Shown piece after piece: positions 20,549-29,355 of a stretch of DNA of 52,184 nucleotides. Position 1 is the stretch's first letter. Each line of letters begins with the position of its first letter. The position numbers were made by a program, and so were the translations under genes. Source of the stretch: an uncultured Myxococcales bacterium (GTDB lineage Bacteria; Myxococcota_A; UBA9042; DTJE01); the NCBI GenBank assembly GCA_903936705.1, contig CAIZWN010000067.1:1-52184 (forward strand), written 5' to 3'. The notes beneath the pieces were generated by a model, which was not told where the DNA came from, searched no databases, and was given only the letters and a program-made list of their open reading frames with translations.

Positions 20549-20676
20549 TAGGCGCCACGGATATCGGACTGCCCATTTCAGACTGGCAGAAACGACGGCA
20601 AGTTTGGCGGATGATGGCTGCGGTTTGCCGGTATGGAACCGAAGCGCGTACGATTCGTTCGTCAATGGAGGTCGAA

Positions 20677-21102
20677 ATGGAAGATCCGGATCGGCTGCCG
20701 AACGAGGGTCATGCGCCGCGCAAGGTGACCGAGGGTATCGTCTTCGACTTTGCCCGCAAGGCCGTCGCCAGTTCTGTCAAATCTTTGCTGTCCACCGAGG
20801 AAGGTCTGCGTGCCGTTGTTGGCGCGATTGTTCCGAAGGAGGTGGGTCAGTATGTCCGCGGTGAACTGTCCCAGTTGCGGAAGGACTTTCTTGAGGCGGT
20901 GGTCCGCGAACTGACCAGCTTTCTGGAGCGATTGGACCCGGCGACCGAGATTCAGAAAGTGCTGTCGGGGCTGACATTCGATGTCCATCTCACGCTTGGC
21001 ATTTCGAAGAAGGAAGGCGGCGGGAGAAGGGGCTCATCTAGGGACGAAGAAAACCCTGCCAAGGTGAAGACGCCACGCAAGGCGCCCAAGCGAAAACGCT
21101 GA
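20677..21102 (+). CDS. Small basic-tailed protein of unknown function
   Basis: The 141-residue protein starts at the ATG at 20677, chosen because GGAGG ends five bases upstream; the open frame runs further back without coding character. Residues 15-95 are predicted mostly helical and amphipathic (FDFARKAVASSVKSLLS, VGQYVRGELSQLRKDFLEAVVRELTSFLERL). Residues 110-141 form a Lys/Arg-rich, disordered-looking tail. I do not recognise a family. The helical body with a basic tail could suit a nucleic-acid- or granule-associated protein, but that is speculation. It is divergent from secA. Confidence 0.65.
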   Translation: MEDPDRLPNEGHAPRKVTEGIVFDFARKAVASSVKSLLSTEEGLRAVVGAIVPKEVGQYVRGELSQLRKDFLEAVVRELTSFLERLDPATEIQKVLSGLTFDVHLTLGISKKEGGGRRGSSRDEENPAKVKTPRKAPKRKR

Positions 21103-21160
21103 TCGAAAGGGCTGCCGCCTGATCGCGACTTCCTGATCCAGTTGAACCGGCTGCGAATTT

Positions 21161-21640
21161 TCAGGACGGGTCGGCTCGGGGTGGGAGCATCGATCTCACA
21201 GCCTGCCTGTCCGGCATGCTGGGATGCAGCGTGACGACAAGATTGCACGCGGCATCGGCAGAAAGTCCCTGGGAAAGAACCAGGTAAGCCGAGACAACGG
21301 TCGGGGAACGGCTCATGCCTGCAGCGCAATGCACGTAGATGCATCTCCCGCGCGAACGAAGGTGCGAAACAAGGCCTGCTGCCAGCGGAGTTCGAGCCTT
21401 CAAGGCCGGGGCAGAAAGGTCGGTAATTTCCATGCGGTAAAGCGACATGCCCAGGGCGGCAACGATTCGGGTCGCTACGGGTGGCAGAATCCCGCCCAGG
21501 CGCGCCTCGTCCTCGGTCTGAAGAGTCACGATATCCTGAACACCAATATCGTGCAGGAGGGAGAATTCCTCCGGAGTCAAGGGCGCGCGGCCAAGCCACA
21601 GGCCTTCCTCGATCCGGTGGGGTTTGAAGTCCTCGTTCAC
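21161..21640 (-). CDS. Dual-specificity protein phosphatase
   Basis: The 159-residue product contains the cysteine-phosphatase loop VHCAAGMSRSPTV, with nucleophile Cys105 and phosphate-binding Arg111, and a probable general acid Asp74 in MEITDLSAP. The N-terminal part (IEEGLWLGRAPLT, IGVQDIVTLQTEDEA) matches the DSP fold. Substrates could be phosphoproteins or other phosphomonoesters. The start is uncertain: a GTG at 21640 fits the fold but has no clear Shine-Dalgarno, and the open frame extends far upstream into the divergent ferredoxin region. It converges with the preceding small gene. Confidence 0.82.
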   Translation of the reverse strand: MNEDFKPHRIEEGLWLGRAPLTPEEFSLLHDIGVQDIVTLQTEDEARLGGILPPVATRIVAALGMSLYRMEITDLSAPALKARTPLAAGLVSHLRSRGRCIYVHCAAGMSRSPTVVSAYLVLSQGLSADAACNLVVTLHPSMPDRQAVRSMLPPRADPS

Positions 21641-21714
21641 GCGCGCATTGTACAAAATCCGACTTCGAAATCCCGAAAAATCGCCTGCGGGTGGCGCTTG
21701 CGTCCGAATCGGGG

Positions 21715-21743
21715 TTGACACTGTGTATCGCTTCCAACAAAAT
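21715..21743 (+). promoter_or_regulatory. Candidate sigma70 promoter of the ferredoxin gene
   Basis: A perfect -35 TTGACA (21715-21720) is followed by 17 bases and CAAAAT (21738-21743), a four-of-six -10. The ferredoxin ATG lies 67 bases downstream. Confidence 0.5.
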
Positions 21744-21809
21744 CCGCGGCGTTGGTCGGCTGGTTTGCCGGCGTGAAACGGTTTGGTCTCAGAATTAGGA
21801 GGCTTCCCC

Positions 21810-22004
21810 ATGGCCATGAAGATCGATGCTGACCTGTGCGTTTCCTGCGGCGCCTGCGAGGATGCCTGTGACGTCAACAACGCGATTACGGCGGGCGACA
21901 CGACGTACCTGATCGATGCCGCAAAGTGCGACGAGTGCAAGAGCGCCGGTGGCGACCAGAAGTGCGTTCCAACCTGCGGCGTGGACGCCATCGTCAAGGC
22001 GTGA
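21810..22004 (+). CDS. 2[4Fe-4S] ferredoxin, Alvin type
   Basis: The 64-residue protein has a first cluster motif C-x2-C-x2-C-x3-C (CVSCGACEDACDV) and a second as CDEC, eight intervening residues, then CVPTC. The insertion between the second and third Cys of cluster II is typical of Allochromatium/nitrogen-fixation-type (Alvin) ferredoxins. The usual Pro after the fourth Cys of cluster I is Asp here. It is a soluble electron carrier; its partner is not evident from the neighbours. GGAGG seven bases before the ATG at 21810 sets the start. Confidence 0.92.
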   Translation: MAMKIDADLCVSCGACEDACDVNNAITAGDTTYLIDAAKCDECKSAGGDQKCVPTCGVDAIVKA

Positions 22005-22126
22005 CGTGGCCGCCCGGGTCTTGTTTCGATAGATCGCCCTCATCCACCTGCACTTTCGTGATCACGATTGCGATGCGGCAGATCGGTCGGGTTTGTCGTC
22101 CGTTTCGAAGGCGGTCCCGTGGACCG

Positions 22127-22156
22127 TTGCATAGAGGACCGGCTGACTGGTAGACT
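22127..22156 (+). promoter_or_regulatory. Candidate promoter of the lipoprotein gene at 22183
   Basis: TTGCAT (22127-22132), 18 bases, then TAGACT (22151-22156). The -10 is preceded by TGG, giving an extended -10. The ATG is 27 bases downstream with a GAGGA Shine-Dalgarno. Confidence 0.45.
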
Positions 22157-22182
22157 CCTCGAATCAGAATCGCGAGGATCCG

Positions 22183-22662
22183 ATGCGTCAGCGAACCGGT
22201 ATTGCAGCGTCGGCTGTGGTCGCCGTGGCCTTCTTGGTAGCTGTCGGGTCAACTGCCGGGTGTCAGAAGATCAGGATTCGGCTGGGGCTTGGCGAGGTCG
22301 TGACGAACCCTGATCCGGGGACGCCCGAAAAGCTGATCCAGGAGGTATTCAAGGCCGCGCGAATGGCGGACGAGTCCGATGCCTGGCAGGCATTTGCCTT
22401 CCTGCTGCACTCCCGCGAGGTTTCATCGCCAGCGGCCATGAACGAATGGCAGACGATTCGATTTCCGGCGCTGCAACGCAAGTCCGGGTATCTGCTGCTG
22501 GACAAGTCGTCACTCTCATACAAGCTTATTGACAAGCAGGGGGAAGGTCCTGAGATGCGGGTCTTCGTGGCCAATTCGCAAAGCGACATGCCAACGCCGT
22601 GTACCCTGCGCCAGGACCCGACCCAGGGCAACGCGTGGCGCGTCTTCAACGCCTGCTTCTGA
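22183..22662 (+). CDS. Lipoprotein of unknown function
   Basis: The 159-residue product has a lipoprotein signal peptide ending in the lipobox STAGC near residue 27. The mature part begins QKIRIRLGLGEVV and carries a roughly 110-residue domain (PEKLIQEVFKAARMADESDAWQAFAFLLHSRE...WQTIRFPAL...) that suggests a small alpha+beta module of the SnoaL/NTF2-like type, although no catalytic residue is evident. It ends WRVFNACF. I cannot assign a function. Confidence 0.7.
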   Translation: MRQRTGIAASAVVAVAFLVAVGSTAGCQKIRIRLGLGEVVTNPDPGTPEKLIQEVFKAARMADESDAWQAFAFLLHSREVSSPAAMNEWQTIRFPALQRKSGYLLLDKSSLSYKLIDKQGEGPEMRVFVANSQSDMPTPCTLRQDPTQGNAWRVFNACF

Positions 22663-22872
22663 CCCCCCACCCCAGGTCCCAGGCATGAACCTGATGGTCT
22701 CATCATCCTCCCGCTGGCTGTCGTCGGTTCGATTTTTGCGACTACGATTTTGGCGAGGTGCAGGGATCAGCCGATTGACTGCGGATAGTGATAGAGTCCC
22801 AGCGAATCGTGCCGGGCTGGTTTCGGCCAGTCGATCGATTCATGGTTTTGACCTTAACCTACGGAGAACCTG

Positions 22873-24279
22873 ATGGCTGATTCCTCCGGAACAAACCCTT
22901 CTGTCGGGAACGCACGTATCGAACCCGGCGTCGGGAAGATGATCGCGTACGGGGCGGCGAACTTTCCCACGGGATTCCTGCTGCTGGCTGTTGGTGTCTG
23001 GCTGATGCGCGTCTACTGTCCAAACGAGCCTGACCGACCTACGCTGATCAGCCCACTGATGTTCGGAGCGGTGTCGTTCTGCGTGATGCTGGTGGCCGGC
23101 TTCACGGACTTCCTTGTCGGATTCTGGTCCGACCGTGCCCGTTTCAAGTCGGGGCGTCGGCAGCCGTTCATCCGATGGGGATTGCCGTTCATGGCAGTTG
23201 CGTTCCTTCTGGCCTGGTTCCCGCTTGATCCGACCGGCGACGGAGTCTGGTGGATCAGCGAGTCCCTGGGCATCCATCTCAACGCTCTGTGGCTGGCGCT
23301 GGTTCTTGGGATGCTCTACGTTTCGTTTACCGTGGTGGTAAATCCCTGGCTGGCTCTGATGCCCGAAGTATGGCAGGACGAACACAACCGAGTTCGGGTT
23401 TCGGCGTGGATGACTGCCTTCAATTCGCTGGCGCAGATTTTCGGGTTCGCCGGTTTTGGGGCTGCAAGCTTCCTTCTGGCTGGTGGCGGGCAGGTCTTCG
23501 GGATCCATTTCGATGACGGCTTCAAGCTGGCCGGCGCGATTGGCGCCGTGATGACGATCCTTTTCTTCCTGCCGACACTGTGGGTGAAAGAGCCGCCACA
23601 CGCAGCCGACAAGGCCGTTCCCTACAACCTTGCGCAGGCGAGCCTGGAGACCCTGAAGAATCCTGCATTCCTGCCCTACATCGTGTCAGGTTCGCTGATG
23701 GCCGCATCCTTCCAGTTGATCATGGCGGCGCTGCCTTACATTTCGAACACGGTTCTCGTGGATCAACAGTCGGATGGCGACATCGTTGCCGGTGTAATCC
23801 TCGTTGGGCTGGCGTTGCTTACCGCAGCCTGGTGCCCCCTGGCGGATTCCCTGGCGCGCAGGTTCAAGAAGAAGACCCTCTACATGATAAGCCTGGTCTG
23901 GTTCGCCGCTCTTCTGCCATTCGTCACGCTCGTAGGTCATGTCGACTTTGTACCGGCCAAGGTGCACATGGCGGTGATCTGCTTCCTGCTGGCCCCGGGT
24001 ATGGCCCTCAGTCTGATTATTCCCAGGACGATCCTTGCCGATGTCATGGACCACGATATTCAGCGGACGGGATTCCGTCGCGAGGCAATGTACAACGGGA
24101 TGGAGGGGCTGCTGCAGAAGATCGCGATGGGCCTGGTGATGCTGGTCCTGGGGGCTCTGTTCCAGGCTTTCGGATACAGCGAAGAGTCGCCATTGGGCAT
24201 CATCCTCAGCGGAGTTGCCGCCAGCTTGTTTGCGTTGCTGGGCATGGTGGCTTTCATGTTCTATCCACTTGACAAGTAG
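22873..24279 (+). CDS. GPH-family (MFS_2) sugar:cation symporter-like protein
   Basis: The 468-residue integral membrane protein has about 12 hydrophobic segments. It shows FTDFLVGFWSDRARFKSGRRQPFIRWG after the second or third helix, the GPH/MFS_2 (PF13347) counterpart of the MFS loop motif. GFRREAMYNGMEGLLQKIA near the C terminus is the second family signature. Relatives import melibiose, xylosides, glucuronides or sugar oligomers with Na+ or H+. The lipoprotein alpha-mannosidase gene follows after about 170 bp, so a mannose-containing product is a reasonable guess; the sequence itself does not prove a substrate. Confidence 0.85.
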   Translation: MADSSGTNPSVGNARIEPGVGKMIAYGAANFPTGFLLLAVGVWLMRVYCPNEPDRPTLISPLMFGAVSFCVMLVAGFTDFLVGFWSDRARFKSGRRQPFIRWGLPFMAVAFLLAWFPLDPTGDGVWWISESLGIHLNALWLALVLGMLYVSFTVVVNPWLALMPEVWQDEHNRVRVSAWMTAFNSLAQIFGFAGFGAASFLLAGGGQVFGIHFDDGFKLAGAIGAVMTILFFLPTLWVKEPPHAADKAVPYNLAQASLETLKNPAFLPYIVSGSLMAASFQLIMAALPYISNTVLVDQQSDGDIVAGVILVGLALLTAAWCPLADSLARRFKKKTLYMISLVWFAALLPFVTLVGHVDFVPAKVHMAVICFLLAPGMALSLIIPRTILADVMDHDIQRTGFRREAMYNGMEGLLQKIAMGLVMLVLGALFQAFGYSEESPLGIILSGVAASLFALLGMVAFMFYPLDK

Positions 24280-24451
24280 GCCAGGCCGGACGATTCGAAC
24301 CATCCTTGTGGGAGTCTCGGCAAGCATCAGGCGTCCGGCGGGGCGTTCGCTGGGCAAAATGGGGCAGCTTGCGAAAGTGCGCGCTGGATTGTAGAAGGTC
24401 CGGTGCGACTTGATTTCGGGTCGTTGCAACTATCATCGCGTGGGGGCTGAC

Positions 24452-26869
24452 ATGATGAAGCGGGGCCACTCGGCTGGGGTTATCTTGGCGGTCATGGCGA
24501 TCGTTGCCGGGGTCGGATGCAGTGAGGGCGCGGGTGCCGTGGCTGACGCGGATGCCGTGGCTGATGTTGCTGACGTGGATTCCTGGGACGTGCCGGGCGA
24601 GGTCAGCCTTGACGTGGAGGGGGACGATACGCCTGGCGTTGACATCCCTGCGGTCCAGGACCTTCCTCGCGAGGTCGAATTGCCCCCGATTCCGGACCTT
24701 ACGCCGCTGGTCAACCCCTTCATCGGGACCACCGCCGTCGGCAATGTGGTGCCAGGACCTAGTGTCCCGCGCGGCCTGGTCAAGCTGTCGCCAGATACGA
24801 ACGTCGAATCTAACTCGGTCGAAGGCTATAACTGGTCCAACGACCACATCCAGGGTTTTTCCCACACGCACTGGGAGGGGCCCGGAGGGTCCGGCAACGG
24901 CTACAGCCAGATCCTGGTCATGGCGACCACCGGTGAATTGAAGACAAAGGTCGAGGAGTACGCTTCCGCATTCTCCCACGATGACGAGATTGCGTCGCCC
25001 GGCTACTACGCGGCCACGCTGAAGGACTATGCCGTGCGCGCTGAACTGACGGCCACTGCGCGGTGCGGCGTTCACCGGTACACGTTCAACGAGGGGGGCG
25101 AGGCTCGCCTGCTGATCGACCTTGCCAGGACTCGTGGTCAGGCACTTTCCGGCGACGCGGCTCTTGTGGGAGATCGTCGCGTCGAGGGATTCGGGAAGTA
25201 CCAGGTCAATCCGTTGGTTGCGGCTCCTTTGATTGATACGAACCCAGGTACCGGCGAGGCGACTGTCTATTTCTCCGCGGAACTGGACAAGCCCTTCCTG
25301 CCAACGTCGGCGACCTACCCGTCGGACGACTCGGTGGGCGTGCATCTGGACTTGTCGCCGGCCGCTGGCGACGCCGTTGTTTTGAAGGTGGGCATCTCGC
25401 TGATTTCCGTTGAACAGGCGCGCAAGAACCTGGAATCGGAATGCCTGGGGCGCACGTTCGAACAGGTGCGCGCCGCTGCGGTTGAAGCCTGGAACCGCAA
25501 GCTGTGGCGGGCCGAGGTCACGGGAGGTACGCTGGCGCAACAGCGCATGTTCTATACCGCCGTGTACCATTCATTCCTGGTCCCGGCCGACTCATCCGAG
25601 GACGGTAGGTTCTTTTCGGGCTGGGACGGTGTCGGGCAGGTGGTGGACAGCCCGGATTGGCGCTTCATGACCGACGACTGGTGCGCCTGGGACACCGCCC
25701 GGACCACGCACCCGCTGCACACCATCCTGGATCCCGAGTCGCGAGATGACGTTGCCAAGACCTACATCCACACGTTCGAGGCCGCAGGCTGGATGGCCAA
25801 GCAGACCTGGAACGCCCTGGGTGATTCACGTTGCATGACCGCGAACTTCCAGTTCTGCATCCTGGCCGATGCATACGTCAAGGGTTTCACTGGCTTTGAT
25901 ACAGACAAGGCCTGGGCTGGAATCGTCAAGGGCGCCACGCAGGATTCCGAAAACGTACTGCAGAACGGCTTGTGCGGTTACCTTGACCAGGGAACCCCGC
26001 CGGACTACGTCAACCTTGGATACGTCAGCGACCAGTGCGATAGTGATCAGTCAGCCAGCATGACGCTTGAATACGCTTTCATCGACTCGTGCATCTCGAA
26101 CTTCGCGAAGGCTATCGGCAAGCCAGACGAGGCCGCGAAGTACCTGGCGCGATCAGACAATTGGCGCAAGGTGTTCGACACCAGTATCGGGTTCGCGCGG
26201 CCGAAGAACCGTGACGGAACCTGGGTCGAGCCCTTCGACCCGACCGCCCCCAGGGGATTCACCGAGGCCGATTCATGGAAGTACACCTGGCACGTGGGGC
26301 ACGACGTTTGCGGGTTGGTTGAAGCGATGGGCGGGGCCGCCAGTTTCGAGGCGAAGTTGGACGAGTTTTTTGCCGGCGGCCATTTTGCCATGGACAACGA
26401 GCCTGATTTTCAGGCGCCGTTCCTGTACGACTACATTGGGAAGGCATCGAAGACGCAGGCGCTGACTCGCGATTTGCTTGCCAGGCACTTCAAGGACGCG
26501 CCAGACGGCCTGCCCGGAAACGACGATTCGGGGGCCATGTCCTCGTGGCTGGTGTTCGCTATGATCGGCCTGTATCCCGTCGCGCCATCGGACGGGTATT
26601 ACGCGATCACGGCTCCGGTGTTCCAGAAGACGGTCCTGCACATCGATCCCGAGCGGCAGGCTGGCGTGGACTTCGTCATCGAGGCTGCCGGAGCATCGGA
26701 CGAGAATCCATACATCCAGTCTGCCACGCTGAACGGCCTGGTTCTCGAAACGCCGCGGATTGCTCATGCGGACATCGCCAAGGGTGGCAAGCTGGCGTTG
26801 CAAATGGGTCCGGCGCCATCGACCTGGGGTAAGGCCTTGTGCCCGGCCATAGGAACGACAACCAAGTGA
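24452..26869 (+). CDS. GH92 alpha-mannosidase-like lipoprotein
   Basis: The 805-residue product starts at the ATG at 24452 (a second ATG follows at once). It has a signal peptide with lipobox VAGVGC (Cys23) and a tether of repeated Asp/Ala/Val (residues 24-75). The glycosidase opens with LTPLVNPFIGTTAVGNVVPGPSVPRGLVKLSPDT at ~85, the beta-sandwich start typical of GH92. The (alpha/alpha)6 domain includes WDTARTTHPL and ends with GLPGNDDSGAMSSW near residues 687-700, the GH92 catalytic-site signature. Family members are Ca2+-dependent exo-alpha-mannosidases. It would act outside the cell, anchored in a membrane. The upstream symporter may import released sugar. Confidence 0.93.
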   Translation: MMKRGHSAGVILAVMAIVAGVGCSEGAGAVADADAVADVADVDSWDVPGEVSLDVEGDDTPGVDIPAVQDLPREVELPPIPDLTPLVNPFIGTTAVGNVVPGPSVPRGLVKLSPDTNVESNSVEGYNWSNDHIQGFSHTHWEGPGGSGNGYSQILVMATTGELKTKVEEYASAFSHDDEIASPGYYAATLKDYAVRAELTATARCGVHRYTFNEGGEARLLIDLARTRGQALSGDAALVGDRRVEGFGKYQVNPLVAAPLIDTNPGTGEATVYFSAELDKPFLPTSATYPSDDSVGVHLDLSPAAGDAVVLKVGISLISVEQARKNLESECLGRTFEQVRAAAVEAWNRKLWRAEVTGGTLAQQRMFYTAVYHSFLVPADSSEDGRFFSGWDGVGQVVDSPDWRFMTDDWCAWDTARTTHPLHTILDPESRDDVAKTYIHTFEAAGWMAKQTWNALGDSRCMTANFQFCILADAYVKGFTGFDTDKAWAGIVKGATQDSENVLQNGLCGYLDQGTPPDYVNLGYVSDQCDSDQSASMTLEYAFIDSCISNFAKAIGKPDEAAKYLARSDNWRKVFDTSIGFARPKNRDGTWVEPFDPTAPRGFTEADSWKYTWHVGHDVCGLVEAMGGAASFEAKLDEFFAGGHFAMDNEPDFQAPFLYDYIGKASKTQALTRDLLARHFKDAPDGLPGNDDSGAMSSWLVFAMIGLYPVAPSDGYYAITAPVFQKTVLHIDPERQAGVDFVIEAAGASDENPYIQSATLNGLVLETPRIAHADIAKGGKLALQMGPAPSTWGKALCPAIGTTTK

Positions 26870-26952
26870 GCTGATCTGACAGGATCGCTAGTCATCATCG
26901 CCGCAGCCCGCGCCTTCCAGGGGGCCGAACCTCCGACATCAGGCATGTGTCG

Positions 26953-26970
26953 ACAAGCCGGCTTGTTTTT
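26953..26970 (+). terminator. Possible intrinsic terminator after the GH92 gene
   Basis: ACAAG (26953-26957), a CCGG loop and CTTGT (26962-26966) form a short hairpin that runs into a T tract (26966-26970). The stem is only five pairs, so it would be weak. It lies 84 bases after the GH92 stop. Confidence 0.35.
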
Positions 26971-26997
26971 GCTCGCGTGCCAGTGCTGTCGTATACT
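26969..26997 (+). promoter_or_regulatory. Candidate promoter of the gene at 27031
   Basis: TTGCTC (26969-26974) and TATACT (26992-26997) are separated by 17 bases. The -10 differs from TATAAT at one position. The ATG lies 33 bases downstream, preceded by GTGAG. Confidence 0.45.
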
Positions 26998-27030
26998 GAA
27001 CGGGTTGGCTTGCGGTTGACGTGAGATACG

Positions 27031-27399
27031 ATGGACGAGGCGAAAAACACGCTTGACGCAGGAGAGGTCGAAAGGAACCTCGTTCTGATTGCGGGCGTCG
27101 ATTCGCGTCGGCAGGAAATCCACGTTCTGAAGCCTGGCGAAGATGGCATCGAGACCGCGGTCTTGCGTCCCGTCGAGCACGGCCAGACGCTGACTGGTGA
27201 TCTTGTGCGTCTTCACCCGCACAAGAACTTGCCCATGGTTGCGGAATTGGAAACGGTGTTACGGCACCCGGATTCATCGCTGCAAGCGGCGCGTTCCCAC
27301 AAGGGGCCGGCGATGGTCGCCTCGGAAGCCTATAGGCGAGGCTGGGATGCGGTTTTTGGTACTCGGCCTGCCGGTCCGTCGGACGTCTATTCCAATTGA
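27031..27399 (+). CDS. Small cytosolic protein of unknown function
   Basis: The 122-residue protein has no signal peptide or membrane segment. It contains GVDSRRQEIHVLKPGEDGIETAVLRPVEHGQTLTGDLVRLHPHKNLPMVAELETVL, which reads as a beta-rich domain, and a C-terminal tail GPAMVASEAYRRGWDAVFG. Coding character is good: codon third positions are GC-rich, and it has its own promoter-like sequence. I do not recognise a family. It converges with the membrane gene that follows, with only a few bases between the stops. Confidence 0.6.
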   Translation: MDEAKNTLDAGEVERNLVLIAGVDSRRQEIHVLKPGEDGIETAVLRPVEHGQTLTGDLVRLHPHKNLPMVAELETVLRHPDSSLQAARSHKGPAMVASEAYRRGWDAVFGTRPAGPSDVYSN

Positions 27400-27403
27400 T
27401 TCA

Positions 27404-28084
27404 TCACCAGATCCAGGGTAGGAAGCGCCTGACCCGGGAACGGTAGGTTGAGTATTCCGGGAAGGCCGATTCCAGCACTCGTTCCTCCCAACCCATCCGC
27501 AGGATCTGGAGGCCCAGGTGGACCAGCCCTGCCAGGACGGAAACCACGTGCAGGTGGTTTACGATCATGCCGATGATCACCAACTCCTCAGCCAGGTAAA
27601 GCGGGTGTCGGACCAGCGCGTATGGGCCGGTGGTTATCAGGCGTCTGGCTTCCGGGAAGATGCTGAACGACTTTCCCAGCTTGGCCAGCGTGACCAGTGC
27701 GAACACATTTCCAATTACACCTAGAAAGGCCGCGATCAGGACGGCGGTCGGATTGTCGAAGCGTGGCAGCAGCACAACATACGGCAGGCCCAACGCCGCA
27801 AGCAGAGCGGCAATCCTAGGTCCTGCGCCAGGCTGCTTGCGGACAGGCCGATGGCGCACGACGAAGATCCCGACCAGCAGCGCAAGGAACACCAAGTCGG
27901 CGGTGTTCGACAGCAGGTCGAAGCCAGCCTTTGCGTCGATGCCATTGACCAGCAACAGCATGACCTTTGGCACCGCGATGATTGACATCGCGATCAGCAG
28001 CGAGCCGAACACGGCAATGCCTAGAACGCGGGATGCGATATCGACGAGACGGTCGCGTTGCTGGGCGGTTGTCGGACCGTTCAA
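27404..28084 (-). CDS. Isoprenylcysteine carboxyl methyltransferase-like membrane protein
   Basis: The 226-residue protein has four to six hydrophobic segments and the C-terminal signature GPYALVRHPLYLAEELVIIG, then WEERVLESAFPEYSTYRSRVRRFLPW. This matches the ICMT/PEMT/MddA superfamily of membrane methyltransferases, in which the RHPxY and ERxL...FPEYxxYxxRV parts bind SAM. Bacterial relatives methylate varied small substrates, so the true substrate is not predictable. It lies downstream of the Fe-ADH-like gene on the same strand, 51 bases away, and could be co-transcribed with it. Confidence 0.82.
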   Translation of the reverse strand: MNGPTTAQQRDRLVDIASRVLGIAVFGSLLIAMSIIAVPKVMLLLVNGIDAKAGFDLLSNTADLVFLALLVGIFVVRHRPVRKQPGAGPRIAALLAALGLPYVVLLPRFDNPTAVLIAAFLGVIGNVFALVTLAKLGKSFSIFPEARRLITTGPYALVRHPLYLAEELVIIGMIVNHLHVVSVLAGLVHLGLQILRMGWEERVLESAFPEYSTYRSRVRRFLPWIW

Positions 28085-28135
28085 CTGAGGCTCCTGGCTG
28101 GACGCGCCTGGTATTGTCGCAGAAACCCGGGTTAC

Positions 28136-29164
28136 TTACTCCCCCAGTCCTGCGGCTGCCATCACCGCTTCAACCTCCTGGGATGAGATACCGTTGCGAA
28201 AGTGGAACACGCCTGGCAGCAACTGCGACTCGTGAACCACGTAGTCGCCCATTGCAAGCAGGCAGTCTCGGACCTCGTTGCGGTTCGTTCCAACGGCCTG
28301 GTATGAAGAGTCCAATTGGACATTCCGCAGGAAGGCAGCGACCGGGGCTATGTCCTGGCCCTGATACGCCCCGGCCAGCAGCACTCCCATTCCGACCAGC
28401 GCCCCGTGCAGGTAGTGGCGTTGCGTCCGGTGTTCCAGGCAGTAGGCGACGTAGTGTTCGCTGCCCTCCTCGGGACGGGCGTTGCCGACCATCTCGCACA
28501 GGCGCACTTCGCCGACGTAGAGTTCGGACAGCAGGTGCAGTCCGGCCTCGGTACAGTTGCCGATTTCCACGGCACCCTCGAACATGCGTTCCAGCAGGGC
28601 CTTGGAGTCATCGGCAATGCCCTGGTCGTAGGGCTCGCCCAGGCGTGCGCCCGCCTCGCGCCAGTCCCACAGAGCGGTGAATATAGACAGGATGTCCCCG
28701 ACACCTGCGCGGTTGAGGACAGGTTCGGCGGCCTGGAGGATGTCGTAGTCGACAAGGAAGTGGTCTGGATACATGGCTCCGACATAGCGCACGCGCGATC
28801 CCTCGCGGATTCCGATGGCCTTGGTATAGGCGGCATCAACGGACAGAATCGACGGTACAAGGACCAGCGGCAGCCCTGTCTTCCACGCGGTGAATTTCGC
28901 GTGATCAAGGGCGGAACCTCCGCCGATGCCAAACACGGCCGAACCGCCGCCAAACGCCGATGTGACTTCCTGGACGCGCGAATGTTCCATCGTGGCAACG
29001 TGGTGGACCTGCGTGCGGTCGTTGGGGAATGCGCCACACGCGAGTGCCCATGGTTCTGGCTGTGTCAGCACGATTGGATTCTCAAACACGGACGCGGGCA
29101 GCGTGCGCAGAAGGTTGCGGCCATAGGTCGGCAGTGCAACTCGTGGTTCGTGAGGTTGCGGCAT
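28136..29164 (-). CDS. Iron-alcohol-dehydrogenase-fold enzyme, AraM/glycerol-1-phosphate dehydrogenase-like
   Basis: The 342-residue protein has the NAD(P)-binding motif FGIGGGSALDHAK (about 78-90), then TGLPLVLVPSILSVDAAYT. Candidate metal ligands are Asp157 in GVGDILS, His237 in GSEHYVAY and His253 in YLHGALVGMG, the layout of the AraM/EgsA group within the Fe-ADH/dehydroquinate synthase superfamily. That group reduces dihydroxyacetone phosphate to sn-glycerol-1-phosphate. The substrate-side sequence departs from classical AraM (SILSVDAAY where AraM has a TAPSTDG-like stretch), so another polyol phosphate is possible. GAGG seven bases before the ATG supports the start. Confidence 0.7.
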   Translation of the reverse strand: MPQPHEPRVALPTYGRNLLRTLPASVFENPIVLTQPEPWALACGAFPNDRTQVHHVATMEHSRVQEVTSAFGGGSAVFGIGGGSALDHAKFTAWKTGLPLVLVPSILSVDAAYTKAIGIREGSRVRYVGAMYPDHFLVDYDILQAAEPVLNRAGVGDILSIFTALWDWREAGARLGEPYDQGIADDSKALLERMFEGAVEIGNCTEAGLHLLSELYVGEVRLCEMVGNARPEEGSEHYVAYCLEHRTQRHYLHGALVGMGVLLAGAYQGQDIAPVAAFLRNVQLDSSYQAVGTNRNEVRDCLLAMGDYVVHESQLLPGVFHFRNGISSQEVEAVMAAAGLGE

Positions 29165-29276
29165 CAGATCACCTCGTCGGTTTCAGTTTTTGCCCACCCG
29201 GCAAATGCTGCCGGCATGCGCCGAAGGTAGCCGGATCAACGTCGGGATGTAAAGTGGCAGACAATGACTAAATGGG

Positions 29277-29304
29277 TTTCGCCTGGTGAAACTCCGGGTA
29301 TAAT
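29277..29304 (+). promoter_or_regulatory. Candidate promoter of the lipoprotein gene at 29356
   Basis: A consensus -10 TATAAT (29299-29304) lies 16 bases after a weak -35 TTTCGC (29277-29282). The start codon is 52 bases downstream. Confidence 0.4.
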
Positions 29305-29355
29305 CCGGCGTCAGGTCGGCGTAAACCACGCTGCATGTCTGCAAGGGAGGCTTCG

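Noticed and set aside
22663-22872. Promoter with TTGACT at 22775 before the symporter gene
   Set aside because: No -10 lies at an acceptable spacing; the nearest TA-rich hexamer is only about 11 bases away.
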